Part shown: one piece after another, positions 1-8,707 of the stretch
How positions within the stretch are numbered: the first letter of the stretch is position 1
Layout of the letters: each line of letters starts with the position of its first letter
Origin: Paralithodes platypus
Taxonomy: Eukaryota > Arthropoda > Malacostraca > Decapoda > Lithodidae
Assembly (NCBI GenBank): GCA_032716605.1
Contig: CM064551.1
Location: 46,847,697-46,911,696 of the forward strand
DNA length: 64,000 nt
Reading direction: 5' to 3'
Position numbers and translations under genes: made by a program
The notes under the pieces: model-generated
What the model saw: the letters and a program-made list of their open reading frames with translations, nothing else
The model's database searches: none
Told to the model about the DNA's origin: nothing

Positions 1-212
1 ACATTAATTTTGGAGAGGTTAAGAAAGTTCTATTTATGAATACTAAACGGCAACCCTCGGACCTGAGAGGGTTAAAAACATTAAATTTATGCAACAATTT
101 ACTTGCATCAAAACCTCTGCCTACTAAGAATCTGTAACCTATCTCTAACCCAAAAGTCATCTACTTTAGTGCAAATTTAAAAAATCTTATTAGTTGGGAA
201 TAAAAACAATTA
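1..212. other. AT-rich stretch, no gene seen
   Basis: I see no reading frame with recognisable content, no terminal repeat and no RNA gene. It is the flank of a Tigger-like terminal sequence that starts at 215. Confidence 0.5.
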
Positions 213-300
213 TACAGTCAGGTCTTGATATACACGGTTAATTCGTACCCTGTACATACAGTGTATATCAAAAACCGTGTTTTAGAAATAACAGGCCTTA
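213..300. mobile_element. Tigger/pogo-like terminal sequence (one end only)
   Basis: After a TA at 213-214 the sequence reads CAGTCAGGTCTTGATATACA. It begins like the terminal inverted repeat of the MITE at 2173 (CAGTCAGGACCCCCAATACA) and has the same TA flank, as expected for Tc1/mariner/pogo elements. I could not find a clean matching right end, so this is a relic or a solo end. A short inner inverted motif (TGTATATC near 262) is present. Confidence 0.45.
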
Positions 301-559
301 TGGGAATTAATTAATTCGTTCCAGCCACTTTCCCAAAGTCCCCCTTTTTGCCTACCTTCAGTCGACTTATATTACATTATACCACCAACAGTATATATGA
401 CATAACATAGAATACATTAAGCATCAATAAGAACTGTTTTGGACCTGTTACTGACTTATTTGTGTGAATAGACGTGTTGACGTTAGGTAGATATCCCCGC
501 CGCTGTACTCCCTCCCCGCCCCGTCCCGGCCTCAACCCCAACCCCGACCCCGGTACTGT

Positions 560-761
560 GATGATGTTGATAAGCCTTGTGCTACAGCTAGCACATCGGC
601 CCCTCCAGATTCCCAGGCATGTTGATCGTCCTCATTGAAACCAGAGAACACATAAATATTGATGATGTTGATAAGCCTTGTGCTACAGATAGCACATCAG
701 CCCCTCCAGGTTCCCAGGCATGTTGATCGTCCTCATTGAAACCAGAGAACTCAGAAATATT
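560..761. repeat. 101-bp tandem duplication, two copies
   Basis: The block beginning GATGATGTTGATAAGCC at 560 is repeated from 661 with only a few differences. On the minus strand it leaves an open frame (588-770) whose peptide contains FSGFNEDDQHAWEPGGADVL; the duplication repeats it in a shifted frame. The peptide may come from a decayed transposase or gene, but I do not recognise it. Confidence 0.7.
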
Positions 762-791
762 GTCCATCATATCATTATCATCATCAGATTG

Positions 792-1262
792 GTTGTCACT
801 ATCGGGGATGCTCCCTCCCTCCCCCTCTCTTTAATAGGCTATGGTTCAATAGACCAGAAAGTAGAGAAGTTATAACCCTATTGATAATGCAAAACTATTG
901 AACACACTTACAAGTGTGTGCTATTTGGTCTCTATATAATCTGTGAATCATTTCAGATATGATGGAATTAAAGAAAAAAAAAATCCACCAACTCATAATC
1001 AGCAAAAATGACACAAATGTCAATTAAAAAACATTTGTGTCATTTTTGCTGATTATGAGTTGGTGGATTTTTTTTTTCTTTAATTCCATCATATCTGAAA
1101 TGATTCACAGATTATATAGAGACCAAATAGCACACACTTGTAAGTGTGTTCAATAGTTTTGCATTATCAATAGGGTTATAACTTCTTCTCTACTTTCTGG
1201 TCTATTGAACCATAGCCTATTAAAGAGAGGGGGAGGGAGGGAGCATCCCCGATAGTGACAAC
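792..1262. repeat. Near-perfect long palindrome (229/232-bp arms, 10-bp spacer)
   Basis: The left arm (792-1020) and right arm (1031-1262) are reverse complements over their full length. The only difference I see is one extra 3-bp unit in the right arm (ACTTCTTCTC against GAGAAGT on the left). The spacer is 1021-1030. Arms this similar imply recent formation or ongoing homogenisation. A transcript would fold into a ~230-bp hairpin, and the DNA could extrude a cruciform. I see no TIR or target duplication that identifies a foldback transposon, so the origin is open. Confidence 0.92.
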
Positions 1263-1408
1263 ACATTCAATTTGTGTAGACACACTTTCAAGGCGAAAAT
1301 AAACCGTGGGAAAAAATTAATAAATAAGATAAAAATCACCCGACGCTCGGAACCTCGGGCCTATTTGCAGAGAAGACGGGGGAATATGTTTTGTTGACTG
1401 TATTATTA
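1263..1408. other. Short intergenic stretch
   Basis: AT-rich sequence between the palindrome and the poly-A end of the minus-strand LINE. I see no gene. Confidence 0.4.
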
Positions 1409-1436
1409 TTTTTTTAATTTTTTTTTTTTTTTTTTT

Positions 1437-4400
1437 TTAAAGAGACAATGAACGGAGGAAGGAAAAACACAGATAAAACAAAAAGGTCCATGTACCTAAA
1501 GGGCATCCTCCATTCATAAAATGTTTGTAACAACTGGATTTAAACTTTTGTAGATTGTAAGTTTGTGGAAAGCAACTCGAGGGAAGTGAATTCCAAAGAG
1601 TAGTAGTTCTAGGGATAAATGAATTTTGATAAGCAGAAGTTCTGCATTGTGGAGGAGAAAGTGTAAATTCATGGGCGCTCTCAGCTGCCCTAGTTCTACG
1701 GGGAAAGATGTGGAGAGGCGGCACAATTGAAGCAAGTTCCTCGGAACAATTGCTGTGAAAATATCTGTAGAATAATGCAAGGGATGCAACGTTTCTTCGT
1801 ATGGATAATGTAGGAAGGTCCTGTGTGATTGCAGGGTTATAGATTAATCTAATAGCTTTATTTTGAATTTTGTCCAACTGCCTCAATGCAACCACTCCAC
1901 TTCCACTCCACAGAGGTGAACAGTAATCCATCTGAGAACGCACATGACTTTTATATAGCCAACTGCTCGTCAGTGAAGAATTCTCGAACTCTGTACAGGA
2001 GTCCCAGTTTTTTAGAGGCATTCTTAGCAATGCTTCTAACATAATGTGTCCAGCTCAAGTTAGTAGTTAATGTTACACCGAGAATATCAATACTAGGGGA
2101 AGTGGGAATAATTACATCATTAAAAAATATATGGGAGTCAGTGAGATTCTGTCGGTTAGAAAATTGAATGTACAGTCAGGACCCCCAATACACGATTCCA
2201 CAATTCGCGAAAACCCTAATACACGAGTTACCCCTCGAAAATAACATTAATTAATTAAGCATTAATTATGCGAGGTGGTACCACAATACACGAATCGAGA
2301 GCTAAGAAGGGGCCAAATCCGCTATTCCCGCTTGATACGCGAGCACGTCTACGTTTCGCGAGGCCCAGGAGTAGCTCTGAAAAAAGAAGAAGACGGGCAT
2401 ACGCCTGCCTTCTCTCCCGCTTACCCTCCCTCCCTCCCTCCCACAGTCCCGCTCAAGCGCTCATAGCCGTGCGGAGTGACCAAACGTTTGTAGTGCCTGC
2501 CACTTTTTTCGCCATGCCACGCCAATATAAGAAGATAACACAAAATGAAGGTGGAATTGTTGTTTCGCAAGAAAAGAGGAGAAGGAAACTGTGCAATAGG
2601 CTTGTCAGAGTAAACTGTTCGTACGATTTGGTTAGGGAGGGAGAAGTTGGAGAAAATCGTGAAGTCCTACGGTCCTAGTCCTAGTCCTAGCCTATCTACT
2701 ACTAATTTTAAGGATAGTTTCATATTTTTATTCATTGTTCTTCTTATATATAAGATATAGACTGTACTGTAGAGCCAAAAATGTCGAAAATAGGGCCAAA
2801 AATTTCGAAAATAGGCCATAATTGAGAGATGTCACCCAATCTAATTATTCCCATTTAAAGTTAGTTCCACAATACCCGAATTCACAATACGCGATGCCTC
2901 CTGTCACCCCTATTCTCGCGAATTGGGGGTCCTGACTGTACTTGGTTTTCTGTGCATTAAAGGAAACTAGATTCTTTTGTCCCCATTCATTAATTCTAGA
3001 AAGGTCCTGGTTCAGAGAAATTGCAGTGTTTATTTTTGAATTTATAAGATCGGGTTGGGTGAAAGAATTGGTAAATGTGAAGGAACTGTGGAGTGTTGAG
3101 TCATCTGCGTAGGAATGTATTGGATTATGAGTGGTAGATATGAGATCATTGATATGAATGAGGAACAGAGTTGGGGCCAAAACTGATCCCTGGGGAACAC
3201 CAGCATTTATTGAGTGAAATTGAGAATAAAGGCCATCTACCATTACACATATTTTTCTGTTATGAAGATAAGAAGAAATTAGTGGAACTAATGATGCAAG
3301 GCCGTAGTGTGACATCTTCGCCAATAAGGATTGATGCCAGACTCTATCAAATGCCTTTGATATATCCAGTGCTATTGTATGTGTTTCACCATGTTGGTCT
3401 GTAGCTTGGTTGATTTGATGCGTAAGAAGGCAAAGAATGTCTGCAGTTGATCGACATCGTCTAAAACCATATTGCCTATCACTGATTAATTTATTATTCT
3501 CAAGATGCTTAATTATGTGATTATTTAATATAATTTCAAAGACTTTACCAAGAGTGGAAGTTATAGTTATTGGTCTGTAATTTGATGGATCTGAAGACGC
3601 ACCTGTTTTAGCTGTTTTAGGAACTGGATGGCTGGTTGCTTCTTTCCAGGGTACTGGGAAGCATGAGGTATGAGTACACAGACGGAAATTTTTTGCCAAT
3701 ACAGGAGCGAGCACCAAGGAGCAATTCTTAAGTACTATTGGAGGAATTTCATCTGGACCAGGAGCCTTATCTACTGAGAGATTCTGCAAACTAGTTTTGA
3801 CATGTCTGGTGTGGATCTTAAGTGAGGGAATTTCAGGCGAATTAAAATTAAGTACAGGGACATCTTGATTTATTTCATCTAAGGTTGAGTTGGTGGAGAA
3901 AATATCCGCAAGAAGGTTAGCTTTACCTCGTGGGTCACTTACAAGATTGCCAGTCGGAGATTTTAATGGTGGAATGGATGAAGCAGTAGTGAAGTTGGAT
4001 TTAAATGAGTTAAGAGTACACCAAAATATTTTGTTATCATTTGGATTATTTAGAAGTTTATTTGCCTGCTTGTGGAGAAAGTTTGATTTAGTTAGGTTTA
4101 ATACAGTTTTGGCATGATTTCTGATGTTTCTAAAGTAATTAAAGGCTTCGTGTTTTTGATCTTGTGTATGCATGGTAGGCTATTGCTTTTTGTTCAGTTA
4201 CTCTAGCACAATTATGGTCAAACCATTTAAGTGAATTAGATCTTTTACTGTACTTTTGATGAGGAATAAAAGTTTCCATTCCAATTTTTACAAAATCTTG
4301 TATGTGGCTCAAGGTGGTGTGTGCATCATTAGAAAAGAAAGAGGTCCAGGATATATCAATAAAGAAACCTTGAAGACCCTCCCAGTCTGCCCTATCGTAA

Positions 4401-4579
4401 TGCCATTTAGTCACCAAAACAGGTTCAGAGTGGGAAGGTGTGGTAGGTGATAGACAGGTGGCCTGTATCAGACAGTGATCAGAAGATCCAAGCGGGGACC
4501 TCACTGTAACATCATAATTTTCTGAATTGGTTGTTAAAAATAAGTCCAGTAGGTGGGAATTATGATTAGGATTTCTTGT
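1437..4579 (-). pseudogene. LINE ORF2 fragment: endonuclease end, RT, C-terminal region
   Basis: Reading on the minus strand: about 4579-4140 gives the endonuclease end with PLGSSDHCLI; 4173-2941 gives the RT with PSNYRPITI, QYGFRRCRST, the motif-A peptide ALDISKAFDRVWH, GVPQGSVLAPTLF and the catalytic box YADD. After the MITE, about 2170-1437 gives the C-terminal region ILGVTLTTNLSWTHYV…RSQMDYCSPLWSG…IQNKAIRLI, ending at a stop near 1437. The enzyme would nick target DNA and reverse transcribe its own RNA. RT catalytic residues are present, but the frame between 4173 and 4140 is shifted, the 5' half is gone and the MITE splits it, so it is dead. The clade is inferred from motif style only. 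Confidence 0.82.
2173..2938. mobile_element. Tigger/pogo-like MITE, 766 bp, TA target duplication
   Basis: The ends are CAGTCAGGACCCCCAAT at 2173 and its reverse complement ending at 2938, flanked by TA at 2171-2172 and 2939-2940. The target is LINE coding sequence, whose frame closes when the element is removed. Inside, a plus-strand peptide starting MPRQYKK at about 2514 may be the decayed N-terminus of a transposase. No DDE domain is visible, so it is non-autonomous. Internal CACGATTCCACAATTCGCG-type repeats occur near both ends. Confidence 0.88.
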
Positions 4580-4580
4580 T

Positions 4581-4995
4581 GTTGTTGTTGTTGTTGTTGT
4601 TCCCCAAGCTGCCTGGCCGAACAGCCCCAAGGCCCCGAGCAAGGCCAAGGCCATAACCGAGCGCCCCCACAGAACCCTCCCTGCCGACCACAATAAAGCC
4701 TGGGTGACCGAAGCCACTCCATGGCGGGGAGCTGAGGAGGGTGCGGAAATGCCCGGGAAACCAAAGCCCCACCCAGGGCCCTGTGCCCCTCACCAATTAT
4801 GAAGAGAAAGTTGAGGGGCAAAGGAAAAATGTGACGCTTTGGCTTCCAATCTTGGTAGATTGGGAGGTCAATCCACGGAAGAGACGCCATCACTTGAGAT
4901 CTAGAAAATATATAAGTAAAAGGAACAGTCAGAGTAACCTATGGGTATGGCAGAGATCGCTCAGTTCTCACTTTGATAGACCAGCCCATCACCAC
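4581..4995 (-). mobile_element. SINE copy 1 with (AAC)n tail
   Basis: A reverse-oriented retroposon whose tail is seen as (GTT)n at 4579-4600. It is bracketed by the 13-bp duplication AGGATTTCTTGTT (4568-4580 and 4996-5008), the mark of LINE-mediated insertion. It matches the SINE copies at 23297-23819 and 31482-31874 and differs from them in 5' truncation point. Its last ~75 nt before the tail resemble the 3' end of the LINE at 28021-38357. I see no clear tRNA-, 7SL- or 5S-derived head, so it may be a LINE-derived short retroposon. Confidence 0.88.
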
Positions 4996-5024
4996 AGGAT
5001 TTCTTGTTTATCTATGTGCTGGAA

Positions 5025-5650
5025 GGATATATTTTTCAATTCCATCGCATTAGAAATGATTCATAGATTACAAAAAGTCCAAATAAGACAGTTATGTTAA
5101 TGTATAAAGGAGTTATAGATAGATACATTAGAGAGATAGATAGATAGAGAGAGAGAGAGAGTTGCAGAGGGGGAAGTGATCGATAACATACAAACTATTA
5201 AGAGACATGAAACGGACTCAAGTTTCTGAAAAGGCAGGAGACATTTTTATTGACTCTTTTTAATTTTATTATTTGTGTGTTTGAAGGATAATAGTTTTCA
5301 ATTCCATCGCTTTAGATATGATTCATAGATTACAAAAAGTCCAAATAAGACATAGTTATGTTAATGTATAAAGGAGTTATAGATAGATACATTAGAGAGA
5401 TAGATAGACAGAGAGAGAGAGTTGCAGAGGGGGAAGTGATCGATAACATACGAACTATTATGAGACTTATGAAACGGACTCCCAACTTTCTGAAAAGACA
5501 GAGGAGACATTTTTATTGACTCTTTTTCATTTTATTATTTGTGTGTTTGAAGGATAATATTGTTTTCAATTCCATAGCATTAGAAATTATTCATAGATTA
5601 CAAAAAGTCCAAATAAGACATCGTTATGTAAATGTATAAAGGAGATAGGT
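5025..5650. repeat. Satellite, ~265-275-bp unit, about 2.3 copies
   Basis: The block TTTTCAATTCCATCG followed by GATTCATAGATTACAAAAAG recurs at about 5034, 5297 and 5573. Each unit contains a GATA/GA run, GTTGCAGAGGGGGAAGTGATC and TTTTTATTGACTCTTTTT. The array is cut off where a DIRS-like end (D4) begins at 5656. Confidence 0.85.
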
Positions 5651-5655
5651 AATAT

Positions 5656-6059
5656 TTATTGGTGGCTCCTTACGTCAATGACGTAAAAGCCTATGATAAT
5701 ATGGCCTCGTTCCGGGCTCCTCAGAGCCCGGGTTAACCTCGATTACGGCGGTCGAGAACCAAGATCATCTTAAGGGGTACCCCTTAATCATCCCCGTCAT
5801 TGAGACGGAGCCACTGAAAAGTAGGAAATAAAAAAAGAAAAGAATTAACACAGTTTGAACACCACGCCTCAGCGCATTCCGATCTTCCTCTGCTTCCCAT
5901 GAGCCTGACTCATAGCTCCTCCTGCCCAGGAGCAACCTCTCTCGACCGGCGACCAACAGGAAACAACACAAATCCCTTGCTCCCTTTTTCAGTTTCCATA
6001 GCCCCTCCCAAACGCATCAGCTCTTAGTCCATAGTGAGTCTAATTGCATAGTGAGTTAT
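5656..6059 (+). mobile_element. D4: left end of a fourth DIRS-like family
   Basis: After AT at 5654-5655 the sequence TTATTGGTGGCTCCTTACGT runs into CAATGACG. This lines up with the left end of family D2 (TTATTAGTGGCCCCTCCATC, then ATTGACG). The next 400 bp hold a perfect TAAGGGGTACCCCTTA palindrome (about 5770-5788) and CGTCATTGAGACGGAGCCAC, a partly inverted copy of the terminus. D2-A1 inserted at 6060. The rest may continue at 22358-22718, where family D3 inserted next. No coding region of D4 is seen. Assignment is by terminal similarity only. Confidence 0.55.
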
Positions 6060-6088
6060 TTATTAGTGGCCCCTCCATCATTGACGAT

Positions 6089-6570
6089 TGGGAGGTTTGA
6101 CGTACCTCCCAACCTACCAAATAGGAAACCTACTATTTGGTAGTAGTCTTGGAAAATCCAACGTCAAGGCTATTAACCTAATTGCAATGACGACTTGTCT
6201 ATTTTGACTGCTATGTCGTCATTCCAACCGCGTAAAAAGAAAACGTCTAGAGTCTACTCCTTATCTTGCTCTAGGAGACGTTGTACATTAACCAAAACTA
6301 CCACCGAAGGTGAAAAAAGCATAGAAGAGAAGAAAAAGGGGTTTACCTTAGTTACCGCTTAAGGCCCATCCGTGTTCCGTCATGTGCAGATCCCTGTCGA
6401 ACGTGCGCATGAGCGACCCTCTCTTGTTATCACATCTCACGTCAGCAGAAGAACGCGGATGGGCAGGGGTCCGGCGTGAGGGAGGGTATTATGTACGTTG
6501 GATTTTCCAAGACTACTACCAAATAGTAGGTTTTCCTATTTGGTAGGTTGGGAGGTACGTCAAACCTCCC
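6089..6570 (-). repeat. D1-1 right terminal cassette (~482 bp, inverted ends)
   Basis: The outer ~75 bp at each end are inverted repeats: GGGAGGTTTGACGTACCTCC then AACCTACCAAATAGG at 6090, and the complement ending at 6570. Between them lies a copy of the element's own left terminal region (TTGCAATGACGACTTGTC…). Next to it (6573 on) is the complement of the left terminus. In DIRS terms, the inner edge is half of the internal complementary region and the remainder is the right terminal repeat. Confidence 0.8.
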
Positions 6571-6960
6571 AATTTGTTAGTAGTCTTGGCAAATCCAACG
6601 TCAAGGCTGCATAACAAATAGGAGGACATCCAAGCCCAACATAACAAAAAAAAACAATGCATAAAACAAAATTATGAATGACAAAGACACAATTTAAACA
6701 AGAGAGTTTAATAAAAGAGTGAAAAACTGAGGAGTAGCTAAAAAGAACAGTTTTAACACGTGCCCGTCATTCATAGTAATGCAAAAACATAGACTTGTCT
6801 GAAACCAAAAAGGTACCGTACCCAAAATCCCTTTTCTTCCAAAACCAACAAAAACATTGAACACAATAACAAAACACAATTTTCAATGTGGCAAAAACAC
6901 TTCTGTACTGTATACATAATACATAATCCCAAACTTGCAATAAAGTGTTGCAAACCCGTA

Positions 6961-6977
6961 CTCCCCCCCCCCCCCAT
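6961..6977 (-). promoter_or_regulatory. G tract downstream of the D1-1 YR (PPT-like)
   Basis: On the element's coding strand this reads GAAAT followed by a run of about 14 G and AG, ~70 nt after the YR stop. The same position carries a purine/G tract in D1-2 and in three D2 copies. A role as a polypurine primer is inference. Confidence 0.5.
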
Positions 6978-7043
6978 TTCTAAATAAAACAAAGTAAAAG
7001 AACGAGGGACAAGGGGGGAAGACCAGGTATCGTCGCCAGAGCA

Positions 7044-7869
7044 CTAGGAAACACGACCCCCGAGAGCTATCACCGGCCGAGGGGGTCGAACACTGGACAT
7101 GGAGAGGTAGGAGGAGATGAAGGAATTGATAGAAGACCACAAAACCGCTGAGGCGATGTCAGGTAAGGAACGACTTTGCCGGAACCGGAAGGAGGCAGCA
7201 AAGGACCGCACATCGTGCGCAGAACCCCTACAAACAGGGTTACTGGCATGAACGGTCCGACAAAGGCGGCGCCCTATCTGCACCTGCGAGAGCCTCCCAC
7301 CTAACCGAGGAGACACCCACAGTACCCGAAGGCGGCGCCACAGACGCAACAGAGGAGGGCAAGGCTGACACCGGGCACAACACATGGCGAGTAGGCCCAC
7401 GCAGTAAAGCCTGGACGGTGGAAGGCCGGAAAACGCGGGGCTCCCTCTCATTCGTGGCAACAAAATGAGGGGAGGGGGCTAACGGGATGCCATGCAAGGA
7501 CGGGGAGAATCGCACGCAGTCCCGGGGCCGTGACAAAGCCGCTAGTGCAGACACCCGATCCCCAGTGGCCAGAGCGACAAGGAAGAGTGTAAGCCCGAGT
7601 AACGGAACTGGTGTAGCGGCCCGTGTATACGTGGGTGAAGCCAGAAGGTCCAGAGCCCGCCCCAGATCCCACTGTGGAGGGACCTGGCGCAGAGGCGGTC
7701 GGTCCCGGAAGGCAGCCGTCATGAAGGAATCCAGCTCCTGCGCAAAGATCCCCCGGACGGCAGACAAGTGGTTACGTATAGCGTCGGCGTGAAAGTGACG
7801 TGTACGGAAGAGGCGAAACAAGGAGTGGAGGACGAGGGAAGGAGAGCCAACCGTCTGGCGAGCAGACGC
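7044..7869 (-). pseudogene. D1-1 tyrosine recombinase, frameshifted
   Basis: The C-terminal YR frame of the DIRS element, expected to integrate a circular DNA copy. The first segment shows HADAIRNHLSAVRG (core-binding domain) and VALATGDRVSALAALSR with the first catalytic Arg. After a frameshift near 7250 the other frame shows SAHDVRSFAAS (His-x-x-Arg) and FISSYLSMS with the nucleophile Tyr, ending IALGGRVS. All four catalytic residues are visible, but in two frames. The homologous D2 proteins end IALRQRV. The N-terminal part abuts the RT directly: the RNase H and methyltransferase-like segments found in D2 are missing. Confidence 0.75.
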
Positions 7870-8707
7870 AACCCAGTGTCCGAAGCGTCGGCGAATGGGA
7901 CGCGGGAGCGGCAGGAGCCGATCCATAGGGGTCAACGGAAACACCTCGGTGCCCATGAGGAGTAGGCGGCGTAGCCTGAGTCTCCCGAAGGGAATGGGCA
8001 GAGCGGCCCAAGTCAGCGAACCCACTAACGAGTCCCAGAGCCACCCCGGGAGGGAGACCGAGTGTAACACGGCGAAGGTGCACCGCGTTTGGCAGACTCT
8101 GGGTCACCGTAGCACTGGACAAAACCCATGCGAGACCGACCCACGGCACGACACGCGAAGGGGTCAAGCGTGACTTGGGAACATCGATAGGGAACCCTAA
8201 CTGTGCGACGCGGCGAACGACCGTGAGGGTGTCGCGTACGCACAGGCCCAGGGCTTCGGAAACTATCAACCAATCGGCCAAGGAAAACAGGATCTGGAGC
8301 CCGCTCCTGAGGAGAGGACCCAGAGCCCGCTCCACCAGCGTGGAGAAGATCCGCGGCGCGATGTGGAGACCGAAGGGAAGTCTGTCGAACAGGAACACAC
8401 GAAAGGAAGTCCGAACGGCCAAGAATCGCCGAAACCGAGGATGGAGAGGAATGAGCCAAGACGCACCCTGGAGGGCCAGCGACACTACCCACGACAGAGG
8501 GCGCAGGGCCAGGCGTACCTGGGGTACCGGCAGCATCCGAAACCGTGCGTGCACGATGCGCCCTCTGAGGGCCGACAGAGCCACCACCGGTCGCATCGCG
8601 TCGCAGTTCTACTTCGGTACCAGAAATACACGGGAGAGGAAAACCGGGTGAACGGCGATCACCCCCTCGACGATTCCCTGCTCGTGCATGGATGGGAACA
8701 CGTGGGC
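7869..8707 (-). pseudogene. D1-1 reverse transcriptase, active site lost
   Basis: Aligns by eye with D2 RT: SMHEQGIVEGV…FLSRVFLVPK, a TAG stop, then MRPVVALSALRGRIVHARFRM, SLALQGASWLIPLHPRFRRF, LPFGLHIAPRIFS, FSLADWLIVSEA and LTPSRVVPWVGLAW. D2 has VVDLS, SLDLTDAY and YLDDWL at the matching places, so D1 has Ala where the first motif-A Asp and the first Asp of YxDD should be. The stop and these changes are shared with D1-2. The domain ends MGTEVFPLTPMDRLLPLP…HWVA and runs straight into YR. It cannot be a working polymerase if the family mechanism holds. Confidence 0.75.

Larger units (their letters stand above)
1409..4580 (-). mobile_element. 5'-truncated LINE with poly-A tail (CR1/jockey-like)
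   Basis: A minus-strand non-LTR retrotransposon. Its 3' end is the A-tract seen as T-runs at about 1409-1439. It retains the C-terminal end of the endonuclease, the reverse transcriptase and the C-terminal region, and is truncated upstream of the endonuclease SDH motif, as is usual for LINEs. It was later interrupted by a 766-bp MITE at 2173-2938 and by a SINE at 4581. Removing the MITE with one TA copy restores the reading frame exactly across the junction (…NAQKTKY-IQFSNRQ…), which proves the insertion order. Confidence 0.85.

Noticed and set aside
4534..4893. Poly-Gln, poly-Asn or poly-Thr proteins
   Set aside because: Translations of the (AAC)n SINE tail in three frames; not genes.
6090..6570. 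Independent MITE next to D1-1
   Set aside because: It has inverted ends and an AT on each side, but D1-2 carries the same unit at the same position, and it contains the complement of the element's own left end. It is the right ITR of D1, not a separate insertion.
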